A stretch of 64,000 nt of DNA from Sediminibacillus massiliensis (GCF_900156915.1 NZ_LT732535.1:2017388-2081387), one strand, 5' to 3'; positions 52,481 to 61,338 are shown, numbered from the stretch's first letter. The notes: generated from the sequence alone by a model not told the origin. Made by a program: numbers and translations.

Positions 52481-53398
52481 TTACAATTGAAAATCTTCCG
52501 CATGATTTGCACTAGCCAGGAAATTCTCAATTTTATCGATTACCGTTTGTTGTACGGCGTATTGCCCTACCTCACGTTCTAAAGCTGGTAGTTTTTTGCA
52601 TTCCTTGTTGGTCATTCTTTCTTCCCTATTAAGCGCTTTGAGCAGGCTCAGTTCCAAGTCAGTCGCAATATTAACCTTGCTGATTCCGCCATTTGGCAGT
52701 TTCATCGCTTCCTGGATCATTTCCGCCGGAACACCAGAGCCACCATGCAGTACTAGATGAACTGGAGTCAAAGATCGGATGGCTTTTAATCGATCCAGAT
52801 CTACGGTTGGCTTTCTGACATTGTACACCCCATGAGCGGTACCGACTGACACAGCTAATGCATCAATCTTAGTTCTGTTCACAAATTCCAAAGCCTCCTC
52901 AGGATTTGTGTACAACTCCTCATCCCGGTCTGTTTCGATATAATCGGTTGTACCGATCATGCCAAGCTCCGCTTCTATCGAAACCCCTTTGGAGTGTGCA
53001 AATTCGGCAGCCTCGGCACTGATTTCGATATTTTTATCAAGCGGATGTTCGGAAGCATCCATCATGACAGAAGTAAATCCCGCCTCGATCGCGTTCTTGA
53101 TTACTTGAAGCTCTTTTGTATGATCGAGGTGCAGGACAGTGGGCACCGTAATCTTTTCGTCTTTCATAGTTTGATAGAATACATCGCCAAATTCTGCTGG
53201 AGTAATACCATATCGGTCCAATTCTTTTTGTGAAATTTGGACAATAATAGGAGATTTAGTTTTTTCACCTGCCCTTACAATTGGAAGAATCATATCAGTA
53301 TATCTGGGAGAAAAAGAGCCGATGGCAAACTTGCCTTTCTCCGCTTGTTCTAATGCTTGCTTAAGCGTAATAATGTTTTTGGATTTTGTTTTAGTCAT
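52481..53398 (-). CDS. Class II fructose-bisphosphate/tagatose-type aldolase
   Basis: A 305-residue zinc aldolase that cleaves ketose bisphosphates to DHAP and an aldehyde. VLHLDHTKE (about 82-90) holds the zinc His, SVMMDASEHPLDKNI follows, EAELGMIG is the catalytic loop, VSVGTAHGVY and LVLHGGSGVP are the phosphate and zinc sites. The ATG at 53398 follows AAAGGAGC and is preferred over 53419. It could be a housekeeping-type paralogue recruited for a different ketose phosphate made by the FGGY kinase next to it (inference). Confidence 0.9.
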   Translation of the reverse strand: MTKTKSKNIITLKQALEQAEKGKFAIGSFSPRYTDMILPIVRAGEKTKSPIIVQISQKELDRYGITPAEFGDVFYQTMKDEKITVPTVLHLDHTKELQVIKNAIEAGFTSVMMDASEHPLDKNIEISAEAAEFAHSKGVSIEAELGMIGTTDYIETDRDEELYTNPEEALEFVNRTKIDALAVSVGTAHGVYNVRKPTVDLDRLKAIRSLTPVHLVLHGGSGVPAEMIQEAMKLPNGGISKVNIATDLELSLLKALNREERMTNKECKKLPALEREVGQYAVQQTVIDKIENFLASANHAEDFQL

Positions 53399-53423
53399 AA
53401 AGATTGCTCCTTTGTTCATGGTT

Positions 53424-54917
53424 TTATAAATTCTTTTGATAAAAGGTTCTTAATGGTTGTTGAAGAGACATATATCCTTCTTCAAATATAATCCGATACT
53501 TGTGATAATTGTCGACATCCGGGGTGACAAAGCGGACATCTTCCCGGCTCAGCTGGCTCAACAATTCATCTTCATTCTTATATATCCCACAGCCCAGTCC
53601 TGCAATGGCAGCCGCCCCCAACAAGGACGCTTCTTCTAAAGAAGGAATGCTCAATGGGCAATTGGATACATCTGCCTTTATCTTTAACCAATGCTTGTTT
53701 TTGCTGCCGCCACCTACAGCGATTAATTCAGAAACCCTTGATATTCCAAGCGCTGCAGCAGTTCTTTTCATGTGTTCAAATTCATAAGCAGTTCCTTCCA
53801 AAACGGCTCTTAGTAGTTCACCCTTTCGATGGGTCGATTTCAATCCAATAAAGGCTCCTTTAGCTTGTGCATCTGGCTGTGGTGAACCGCTGCCTGCAAG
53901 ATATGGATAATACAGAATTCCTGTAGGTTCACTTGGGAACTGATCAAGATATGAAGCAATGGCATCATAAGTCAATTGATTATCTGAAAGCTGGTTTCTT
54001 ATCCATTCCACGGACCCGCCTGAAGATTGAATCGCTCCCATCCAAAAGTAACGGCCGGACAGTACGTGACAGCCAAAGTTGAAACCGGATTCATAGTCCT
54101 CCTGTGTCAATTTCTTCTCCTCTAGTGAACCTACGATTGTTTCTGCGGTCCCCATCGAATCCAGCACAATCCCCGGCTTTACAGCTCCTGCTGCCAGGGC
54201 TGCACATACATGGTCATGTCCAGACACAGCTACAGGAACTCCTTGTTTCAAACCGAGCATCCCAGCAGCCTCAGGCGATAATACTCCCATTTTTGTTCCG
54301 GAAGGCTTCGCATCAGGAAAAAGGGAACTATCCAAGCCGAAGTGGCGGATCAAGGGAATATCCCATTCCTTTTTGTCCATTCGAAATGCAAACGTTCTAG
54401 CTGCAAGTGTATAATCGGTCCCGATTTCACCTGTCAATTTGTAAGCAAGGAAGTCGGAAGTCGACAGCCATTTTGCATTCGTTAAACAATTGGGTCTGTT
54501 CTTTTTCAGCCACAGAATTTTTGCCAATCCATGCTTATAGTTATTACGGAGACCGGTTTTTTGAAATTGTTTCAATGAATCTATCTCTTTACCAATTTCT
54601 TCGGAAATCCTTTCCGTCCTCCTGTCAAACCACGGTATAATCTCAGAAAGATATTCACCAGTATCTTTATTCAGAAGCAATCCGCTTTCAGCCATGCTGG
54701 TTATCCCGATAGAAGCTATTTCGTCCTGAAAATCGACTGTCACCTCGTTTATAACCTGTCTAGCAGTCTTCCACATTTCATCGGGGCGGAAATGACAGCC
54801 GTCCTCGTTTTCAAATGAATGGTTGTTGCTGATTGCAAGCCGGATCAGTTCCCCATCAGCATGAAACAAACCGGCTTTTATATGTGTTGTACCAATATCG
54901 ATTCCTAACAGGTTCAT
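53424..54917 (-). CDS. FGGY family carbohydrate kinase
   Basis: A 497-residue kinase of the xylulokinase/gluconokinase type. LLGIDIGTTHIKAGLF (3-18) is the phosphate 1 motif, SEIIPWFDRRTE (about 99-110) is the substrate loop, AVSGHDHVCAALAAGA holds the catalytic Asp (about 235), and ELIAVGGGSKNKHWLKIKADV is the adenosine motif. It starts at the stop codon of the racemase-like gene (one-base spacing). The substrate is probably a ketose or sugar acid. Confidence 0.9.
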   Translation of the reverse strand: MNLLGIDIGTTHIKAGLFHADGELIRLAISNNHSFENEDGCHFRPDEMWKTARQVINEVTVDFQDEIASIGITSMAESGLLLNKDTGEYLSEIIPWFDRRTERISEEIGKEIDSLKQFQKTGLRNNYKHGLAKILWLKKNRPNCLTNAKWLSTSDFLAYKLTGEIGTDYTLAARTFAFRMDKKEWDIPLIRHFGLDSSLFPDAKPSGTKMGVLSPEAAGMLGLKQGVPVAVSGHDHVCAALAAGAVKPGIVLDSMGTAETIVGSLEEKKLTQEDYESGFNFGCHVLSGRYFWMGAIQSSGGSVEWIRNQLSDNQLTYDAIASYLDQFPSEPTGILYYPYLAGSGSPQPDAQAKGAFIGLKSTHRKGELLRAVLEGTAYEFEHMKRTAAALGISRVSELIAVGGGSKNKHWLKIKADVSNCPLSIPSLEEASLLGAAAIAGLGCGIYKNEDELLSQLSREDVRFVTPDVDNYHKYRIIFEEGYMSLQQPLRTFYQKNL

Positions 54918-55586
54918 TTAACTCTTGGCCCCTTCTATCGTCTCCTTCACACGTTGCATGCCTAAAGCAGGACTAGATAGAAATTTGTCTTGCATTTCTT
55001 CAGGAAGACTCGTCACGACCCGGGCCATGGAAGCTTGTGCCAGAACTACGACATCTGACTCACTCGCCAAATCCGATAAAACCGCTTTCAATTTTTCGTC
55101 GTGGCCATCCTTGTCGCCTGCAAGCAAACATTGATAAGCTTCTCCTGCTATACGTGACTGGAATTCTACTTGCTTATTCAATTCATAACTCTTAGACCTC
55201 AACAAAGCAATCGTCGGGTTCAGTGTGGTGGCAAGCGTAGCCGCAACTCCAATTTTTTCTCCTTTTTCAATCGCCAACTCTGCCATCGGTTCATCTATTC
55301 TTACGACTGGAGTATTGATTTGTTCACGTGCTTTGGCGGCGACCTCACCTACCGATGAGCAGGCATTCAAGATAACATCCGCCCCAGCCTGTTCTGCATA
55401 CCTCATGTATTGAATGAGCCGTTCTTCTACCTCTTCCGTGTTTCCCCCGTTTTCATTTAGCTGGGGTAAAATAGAATCATCCACAAAATTCACGATTTGA
55501 TAGTCCGGTATATAATCTTTTGCAAGCGCCTTTAAAGGTTCAACCGTCAAAGGGGTGGTGTGAACTATAGCCAATTTCTTATTCAT
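54918..55586 (-). CDS. Aspartate/glutamate racemase family protein
   Basis: A 222-residue protein of the Asp/Glu/hydantoin racemase fold and the first gene of unit C. The first catalytic cysteine is present in VILNACSSVGE (about 71). At the second position the usual Cys is replaced by Ala or Ser (VVLAQASMARV, about 186-196), so a classical two-cysteine racemase mechanism is not possible. The ATG at 55586 follows AAGGAGAGGG. Similar proteins occur in sugar-acid operons, but their role is not known to me. Confidence 0.8.
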   Translation of the reverse strand: MNKKLAIVHTTPLTVEPLKALAKDYIPDYQIVNFVDDSILPQLNENGGNTEEVEERLIQYMRYAEQAGADVILNACSSVGEVAAKAREQINTPVVRIDEPMAELAIEKGEKIGVAATLATTLNPTIALLRSKSYELNKQVEFQSRIAGEAYQCLLAGDKDGHDEKLKAVLSDLASESDVVVLAQASMARVVTSLPEEMQDKFLSSPALGMQRVKETIEGAKS

Positions 55587-55930
55587 GTTACCCTCTCCTT
55601 CATTTGCATCACCCATTAGTGGTATATTGTGGTTTTTTGAACATTTCTGTTGTTTTCACTATATTATGAGGTAAAACCACCAACCAGTCAACCAGTTTCC
55701 CGAAATATATGCATGATAACCAACTTCCATTTCTGTTATAATCCTTAACAATCAACTACAGAAAATCAATCTTATTAGTTGAAAACACTTCAACTTGAAT
55801 ATTATTATGGTATTAGTTGGAATAATGATGAATATACAAAGTACTCTATTTCAAAAACTAACAACAAAACAACATTTGACGATAGGTTGATCCCAGGTAC
55901 ATTTACTAACTGGAAATGAGGTACGGATAG
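55587..55930. other. Divergent control region of unit C and its DeoR gene
   Basis: No gene. It holds a perfect inverted repeat at 55777-55795 and several TTAGTTG/CAACTAA motifs (55775-55781, 55813-55819, and AACTAACA near 55856-55863). AT-rich sequence gives several possible -10 elements but no single convincing promoter. Confidence 0.55.
55777..55795. promoter_or_regulatory. Inverted repeat, probable DeoR operator
   Basis: AGTTGAA-AACAC-TTCAACT is a perfect 7-bp dyad in the divergent region between the DeoR gene and unit C. It overlaps one of the repeated TTAGTTG motifs. DeoR repressors usually bind several such sites. Confidence 0.5.
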
Positions 55931-56728
55931 ATGATTGCAGCAGAAAGAAGAAATACAATAAAAGAGTTATTGTATAAAAATAAGAGTGTCAAAGTTTCGG
56001 AGCTAGTTAACTTATTCAATGTTTCGGAGGAAACCATCCGCCGTGATTTAAACCAGCTGGAGAAAGAAGGGGTCCTCGAAAAAAATTATGGTGGAGCTAT
56101 CTTGATTGAAAAGCAATCGCCTAATCAGATTATCCCTATCCATGAGAGACATCAGCAGTTTTATGAAGAAAAAGAGCGAATCGGCAGAAAAGCGGCAGAG
56201 TTAATCAGTGCGGAACAAACCGTGATACTTGATGCTGGCACTACAACATGGCATGTCTCTAAAGGTTTACAACAAGCTGGCAAATTAACGGTTATTACCA
56301 ATGCTATGAACATTGCAGAGGAGTGCACCAAAAACGAAGCTGCCTCCATTTATCTTTTAGGTGGCAAACTGAGAAGAAACACACTGAGTACCGTTGGACC
56401 ACAGGCTGAAATGGAGCTGAAAAAATATAATGCAAATTATGTTTTCTTAGGCACTTCAGGAATTTCCATTCGTCAGGGATTCACGAGTTCCGACTTGTAT
56501 GAAGCGGAAATGAAAAAGGCAATGGTGTCGGCTGGACAAAAAATTGTGGTGCTTGCTGATCACAGCAAATTACAAAAAGCCGGTCTTACTTCGTTCTGTG
56601 ACTTTGACCAGGTTGATATTTTCATCACAAGCGACCTGGCTGACGAAAGCATCCTTCGTCAGATAGAGCAGGCTGGTGTAGAAGTATTGGTCGTATCCAC
56701 CAAAGAACCTGCAGATTCACCCAGCTAA
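55931..56728 (+). CDS. DeoR family transcriptional repressor
   Basis: A 265-residue paralogue of the DeoR protein at 19678-20484, with the same block order: SVKVSELVNLFNVSEETIRR, EKNYGGAIL, ILDAGTTTWHV, VITNAMNIAEEC, LLGGKLRRN, FLGTSGISIRQGFTSS and VVLADHSKLQKAGLTSF. The recognition helix is nearly the same in both, so the two may share operators. It is divergent from unit C, the usual arrangement for a repressor of its neighbour. GAGGTACGG precedes the ATG. Confidence 0.92.
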   Translation: MIAAERRNTIKELLYKNKSVKVSELVNLFNVSEETIRRDLNQLEKEGVLEKNYGGAILIEKQSPNQIIPIHERHQQFYEEKERIGRKAAELISAEQTVILDAGTTTWHVSKGLQQAGKLTVITNAMNIAEECTKNEAASIYLLGGKLRRNTLSTVGPQAEMELKKYNANYVFLGTSGISIRQGFTSSDLYEAEMKKAMVSAGQKIVVLADHSKLQKAGLTSFCDFDQVDIFITSDLADESILRQIEQAGVEVLVVSTKEPADSPS

Positions 56729-56733
56729 TCATC

Positions 56734-56761
56734 GACCCCGAACTCCTTCGGGGTCTTTTTT
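56734..56761 (+). terminator. Terminator of the DeoR gene
   Basis: GACCCCGA pairs with TCGGGGTC around a 6-base loop, followed by six T. It lies five bases after the stop codon. Confidence 0.92.
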
Positions 56762-56839
56762 GTGTCTTTTATAATAGCCTCTACCCATTGGTATTGGTTA
56801 TGCGTTTACAAGATTTCCTCCCCAAACTCATAAACGTTC

Positions 56840-59014
56840 TTAATACTCAACTTCCAATCTGTTGCCGATTACTTCGAACTCAAACTCTATAATATCGGTT
56901 CCTGTTAATTCAAGGCTCCTTTGATCAGGCTGAGAGCCTCCGATAAAAACTTTATACTTTCCAGGTTCGACGATACACTTTCCATTTTCATCAATGAGAG
57001 CCATGTCCCTTGGAGAAACGGTGAAACTCACTTCTTTTTCTCCCCCTGCTTCAAGGGAAATTTTTTCAACTCCTTTTAACTGCCATTTAGGTATATCCAA
57101 GGAAGCCTCGGTATCCTTCACATACATTTGCACTACTTCTTCAGATGTCCGTTTTCCCGAATTTTTCACTTTTGCTTTCAACGTGATTGACTCACCAGCA
57201 CTTATTGCAGAAGACGATGAACCTGTTTTTTCATAAGTGAATGTCGTATAACTAAGACCATAACCAAATGGGTACAAGGCATCCTGCTCCATATAACGAT
57301 AGGTGCGGTTTTTCATGGAATAATCCCGGAAGTCTGGAAGTTCTTCTGTCGACCGGTAAAAAGTCACAGGTAGTTTACCGGATGGGCTGTATTCTCCAAA
57401 TAACAGGGAAGCAACAGCCCTCCCCCCTTGGGCTCCCGGATACCAACCTTGTACTATAGCCGGAAGATGTTCATCTGCCCAGTTTAATGCAATTGCGCTT
57501 CCCGATAAGTGAACCAAAATGACCGGCTTGCCTGTCGAGTAAATGGTTTCCAACAATTCCTGTTGAAGGCCGGGAAGATTCAAATCCGACTTGTCGCCAC
57601 TTCCAAATGCATTGGATTCATGCATTTCTTCCCCTTCGATCGTCGCATCCAAGCCTAAGCACAATATTACAGCGTCGGCTCGTTCAGCGGCAGAGACGGC
57701 TTCAATGAATCTATCTTTCGGATCATCCAGACTGCTTTTTTTCTTATTGTATAATTCACACCCCTCGGCATAATAAACCCTTACTTCGTCCTTCAGCGCT
57801 TCCCGGATTCCTTCCAGTACCGTTACATACTCAGAGGCCGTTCCTTCGTAGTTGCCTGTCAAAGCAGCCCTACTGTCAGCATTCGGACCGATAACAGCAA
57901 TATTATGGATTTTCTCTTTGTCTAATGGAAGGAAGTTGTTTTCATTTTTTAACAAAACCATGCTTTTCTTACTCACCTCAAGGGCCGCCTCTTTGTGTTC
58001 CGGACAGTTATTCATTTCATACGGAATTTTGGTGTACGGCACCTTTTCCGGATCATCGAACATCCCTAACTTGAACCTTGTCATCATTAATCGTGTAACT
58101 GCTTTGTCCAATGCTTCCTCCTTAACCAATCCTTCTTCAAATGCCTGCACTAAATACTTATACATCGAACCGCAGTTCAAATCACAGCCATTGTTCAGTG
58201 CAAGGGCTGCGGATTCCACCTTTGATCGTGTTACGCCGTGGCTTTCATGAAAATCAACGACTGCCCAGCAATCCGAAACAACATGCCCTTTAAAGTCCCA
58301 TTCTTCTCTCAGAATTTGTTCTAGCAGTGTTTCACTCCCGCAGCACGGCTCCCCGTTCACACGATTGTATGCCCCCATAACCGACTCGACCCCGGCTTCT
58401 TTGACACTATCTCGAAAAGCAGGCAAATAAGTTTCATAAAGATCTTTCTTGTTTACTATTGCATCAAATGAGTGTCGTTCTTCTTCCGGGCCACTGTGCA
58501 CGGCATAGTGTTTCGCGCATGCTGCCGCCTTCATATACTTCGGGTCATCTCCCTGCAATCCCTTGATATAAGCAACACCGAGCTTTCCAGATAAATAAGG
58601 GTCCTCTCCATAAGTTTCATGTCCTCGTCCCCATCTCGGATCACGGAAAATATTAATATTCGGCGCCCAGAAAGTGAGTCCCTTGTAAATACCTCGGTCA
58701 TTTTTCCTGGCAAATTCGTGGTATTTGGCTCGTCCTTCTGTTGAAATGATATCGGCCACTTGATGGATAAGCTCCTCATCAAATGTAGCAGCCATCCCAA
58801 TTGCCTGGGGAAACATAGTCGAAACACCTGCACGGGCAACTCCATGAAGACTCTCATTCCACCAATTATACGTAGGAATGCCAAGCCTCGGGACCGCGCA
58901 AGCCTTGTGTATCAATTGTGATGCTTTTTCCTTGACGGTCATCCGGGAAACAAGATCTCTTGCACGATCTTCGAAACTAAGACTATCATCCATATAATCC
59001 AGTTTTTCCTGCAT
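56840..59014 (-). CDS. Glycoside hydrolase family 3 beta-glycosidase
   Basis: A 724-residue cytoplasmic GH3 enzyme. The N-terminal barrel has FWAPNINIFRDPRWGRGHET and the nucleophile region KGHVVSDCWAVVDF (about 248-261, Asp of SDC). The middle domain runs through VLLKNENNFLPL and VIGPNADSR. A fibronectin type III-like domain is at the C-terminus (about 600-715). The SDC variant of the nucleophile motif is common in the xylosidase/glucosidase branch. No signal peptide is seen. AGGAGG precedes the ATG. It is single and divergent from an AraC regulator. Confidence 0.9.
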   Translation of the reverse strand: MQEKLDYMDDSLSFEDRARDLVSRMTVKEKASQLIHKACAVPRLGIPTYNWWNESLHGVARAGVSTMFPQAIGMAATFDEELIHQVADIISTEGRAKYHEFARKNDRGIYKGLTFWAPNINIFRDPRWGRGHETYGEDPYLSGKLGVAYIKGLQGDDPKYMKAAACAKHYAVHSGPEEERHSFDAIVNKKDLYETYLPAFRDSVKEAGVESVMGAYNRVNGEPCCGSETLLEQILREEWDFKGHVVSDCWAVVDFHESHGVTRSKVESAALALNNGCDLNCGSMYKYLVQAFEEGLVKEEALDKAVTRLMMTRFKLGMFDDPEKVPYTKIPYEMNNCPEHKEAALEVSKKSMVLLKNENNFLPLDKEKIHNIAVIGPNADSRAALTGNYEGTASEYVTVLEGIREALKDEVRVYYAEGCELYNKKKSSLDDPKDRFIEAVSAAERADAVILCLGLDATIEGEEMHESNAFGSGDKSDLNLPGLQQELLETIYSTGKPVILVHLSGSAIALNWADEHLPAIVQGWYPGAQGGRAVASLLFGEYSPSGKLPVTFYRSTEELPDFRDYSMKNRTYRYMEQDALYPFGYGLSYTTFTYEKTGSSSSAISAGESITLKAKVKNSGKRTSEEVVQMYVKDTEASLDIPKWQLKGVEKISLEAGGEKEVSFTVSPRDMALIDENGKCIVEPGKYKVFIGGSQPDQRSLELTGTDIIEFEFEVIGNRLEVEY

Positions 59015-59086
59015 TTTTCTGCCTCCTAAATCAATAGTTTAGAAATTTCTTTGTAATCCATTTTAGTGGAAGGGGTTACAATTTCA

Positions 59087-59121
59087 CATGAATTATTTTG
59101 CTGTAATCATGAATTATTTTG
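59087..59121. promoter_or_regulatory. Two 14-bp direct repeats, probable AraC binding sites
   Basis: CATGAATTATTTTG occurs at 59087-59100 and 59108-59121, identical and 21 bp apart, which is two helical turns. This is the arrangement preferred by AraC family activators. It lies in the divergent region between the GH3 and AraC genes. Confidence 0.65.
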
Positions 59122-59190
59122 TCTTTTCTCCTTATAAATGATGTAAAATATGAATATACAATTCTGCTAAACAAATGAAGGAGGGATTTA

Positions 59191-59991
59191 ATGAAGAGTG
59201 ATATCTTGCTTTGTGAATACTCCTATCACGCCGAAAAAAAGCACGTCAGCTGGCAGGATGGATTAGATTACTATTTTATCCGGTTACAGACAGAAGGAAA
59301 TTGCACGGTAAAGCTGAACGGGATAACAAAACAACTTTACCCAGGCGATCTGCTGTTATGCAAACCCGAAGACAGATGTGAATTGTTTATTGAAGAATAT
59401 ACAGACAAATCAGGAGAAAGGTCCATCAGCAGCGGGGACTATTTCCTCCTTGCCAGAGGAATTTGGCTGGATGAGTGGTGGAAAAGGGAGGACCGACCAA
59501 CCATCCAGCACATTCATGATACAAAAAAACTTACCGTCCTCTGGAAAGAAATAATCCTGGAGAAACGCAGAATCTATGATAAAGACGCGGAGTTGTTAGA
59601 TTATTTGACTCGCTCTTTGTGTCTTTCCGTTGATATAGCCATTAAGGATACTCATCTTTATCAAAACCGGCTGACATCTCCGGTTCTTGCGATGAAAAGA
59701 TACATTGAAGAGCATGCCACTCAATCCATTAAGATTCAAGATGTAGCAAATCATGCCGGTTTCAGCGTGTCGCGTGCTTCCCACCTTTTTAAAGAAAGAT
59801 TCGGAAAAACAATCATCGAATATGCCGTTGAAATCAGATTGAATACTGCAGTGAAATTGATAAAGTACAGCGATATCCCATTGGAACAAATTGCAGAGAT
59901 ATCCGGTTTCGGGAGTTATACATACTTTCACAGGGTATTTCGAAAGCATCATGGCCAGTCGCCTGGAAGATTTTCTATTGACGCAACTTAA
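59191..59991 (+). CDS. AraC family transcriptional regulator
   Basis: A 266-residue activator. The N-terminal part (about 1-150) is a cupin-like sensor domain. The C-terminal domain has two helix-turn-helix motifs: IKIQDVANHAGFSVSRASHLFKE and IPLEQIAEISGFGSYTYFHR, then FRKHHGQSPGRF. AAGGAGGGA precedes the ATG. It is divergent from the GH3 gene, with two identical 14-bp direct repeats between them, so it probably activates GH3 in response to a sugar. Confidence 0.92.
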   Translation: MKSDILLCEYSYHAEKKHVSWQDGLDYYFIRLQTEGNCTVKLNGITKQLYPGDLLLCKPEDRCELFIEEYTDKSGERSISSGDYFLLARGIWLDEWWKREDRPTIQHIHDTKKLTVLWKEIILEKRRIYDKDAELLDYLTRSLCLSVDIAIKDTHLYQNRLTSPVLAMKRYIEEHATQSIKIQDVANHAGFSVSRASHLFKERFGKTIIEYAVEIRLNTAVKLIKYSDIPLEQIAEISGFGSYTYFHRVFRKHHGQSPGRFSIDAT

Positions 59992-60195
59992 GAAAGAATT
60001 ACTGGCCTGCTTCTTTCAGGTTGCAGGGAATCCTGTTAAACAGGAAAGCATCGGAGGTTTCTCTGTATGTGTTTAGCCAGGTAATTCCCTGTATAAGCTT
60101 CCCCATTGTCAGCATAAATGTCTAAGAGGTCCGATTAATTTTCCGCCAGCAAGCCGTTAGATACTGCTTTCTTTAAAAAAGCCACACTCAGTACT

Positions 60196-61158
60196 TCAGA
60201 CATCTCTTACACATCGGAACCCCATGTTCCCCGTCGAACTGTCGATTGTATTGGAACTCCTTGCTGCCACACGGTATCGGTTGCAGTAAGAGTCATGACA
60301 TAAATAAGATCCCCCTTTAATGACCTTTGACTGGCCCCGTGCAGGACCGCGCTGTTTCATATACCCGCTTTTACCAGGATTCTTGGTAAACCAATCTGAA
60401 CACCATTCCCATACATTGCCTACTACATTATACAAATCATACCCATTCGGCGGGAAAGATTGGGCCGGTGCTGTACCAAGATAACCGTCATCCTCTGTAT
60501 TCTCACAAGGAAAATGCCCTTGCCAAATGTTGCATAAATGCTTTCCATCAGGCATTAACTCCTCCCCCCACGGAAACTTTTTCTTCTCCAGACCGCCTCT
60601 GGCAGCGAACTCCCACTCTGCCTCGGTCGGCAGTCTTTTGCCGGCCCAATTACAAAAAGCAACAGCATCATTCCAAGACACGTGTATTACAGGGTGATTC
60701 ATTCTATTTTCGACTGATGAGCCCGGTCCCTCTGGTTGAAACCAGTTCGCATCTTCTACTGCATACCACCACGGGGTTTGCGGCAGCCGCCTTTCAGCAA
60801 TTCTCCACTCTGGTCGTACAAACAGATGAAATACGAAAGACCAATTGAATCTTTCCGCATCCGTCTCGTAGCCGGTTTCATCAATAAATTGTTTAAATTC
60901 CGAATTGGTGACCGAATATTTATCCATATAAAAAGAATTGATTTTAACCTTTCTTACAGGCCCTTCTCCGTCAGCAGGAAAACCATCCGGGTAATCCGTT
61001 CCCATGAAAAATTCTCCTCCAGGGACATAAGTCATCTTTTTTGTAAACTTCAATTCTTTTTTTGCGGTCACAACCTTTCTTTCGTATTGATTTGTTTTTG
61101 ATTCAAATGATGACCGACTTGATACACAGCAAGGACTGGGTGAATTGGTTTGCTCCAT
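60196..61158 (-). CDS. Formylglycine-generating enzyme (sulfatase maturation)
   Basis: A 320-residue FGE/SUMF1 family enzyme that oxidises the signature cysteine of sulfatases to formylglycine with oxygen. VPGGEFFMGTDYPDGFPADG (about 45-64), FYMDKYSVTN, VSWNDAVAFCNWAGKRLPTE and NVWEWCSDWF mark the family. The catalytic pair is Cys287 and Cys292 in SYLCHDSYCNRYR. The N-terminus has SPSPCCVSSRSSF (Cys10-Cys11 ... Arg15), which looks like a sulfatase signature. There is no signal peptide. The likely client is the Cys-type sulfatase at 30761-32221. AAAGGAG precedes the ATG. Confidence 0.93.
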   Translation of the reverse strand: MEQTNSPSPCCVSSRSSFESKTNQYERKVVTAKKELKFTKKMTYVPGGEFFMGTDYPDGFPADGEGPVRKVKINSFYMDKYSVTNSEFKQFIDETGYETDAERFNWSFVFHLFVRPEWRIAERRLPQTPWWYAVEDANWFQPEGPGSSVENRMNHPVIHVSWNDAVAFCNWAGKRLPTEAEWEFAARGGLEKKKFPWGEELMPDGKHLCNIWQGHFPCENTEDDGYLGTAPAQSFPPNGYDLYNVVGNVWEWCSDWFTKNPGKSGYMKQRGPARGQSKVIKGGSYLCHDSYCNRYRVAARSSNTIDSSTGNMGFRCVRDV

Positions 61159-61280
61159 TAACTGTTCACTCCTTTTTAAGAAAAAACGATTTCATAAAAC
61201 ACTTTTTAATATCTTAAACATACACCATCTTTTTAAGCAACATCCCTTTGGTAAGTCCTCGTTATTGGTAATTTTATACA

Positions 61281-61309
61281 TTGACTAGATAGAATAGCGT
61301 ATGTATAAT
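61281..61309 (+). promoter_or_regulatory. Promoter of the LacI-transporter operon
   Basis: TTGACT (61281-61286) and TATAAT (61304-61309) with exactly 17 bases between them. An operator-like palindrome follows 14 bases further on. Confidence 0.85.
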
Positions 61310-61322
61310 CTGGTTTATTCAA

Positions 61323-61338
61323 GGAAAGCGTTTTCAGC
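61323..61338. promoter_or_regulatory. cre or LacI-type operator 1
   Basis: GGAAAGCGTTTTCAGC lies directly downstream of the promoter. It fits the CcpA cre consensus and nearly matches the second site at 61439. Either CcpA or the local LacI protein could bind. Confidence 0.65.

Noticed and set aside
60040-60175. Protein-like minus-strand translation after the FGE stop (for example DLLDIYADNGEAYTGNY)
   Set aside because: It contains a stop codon, has no start, and resembles no family I know; chance cannot be excluded.
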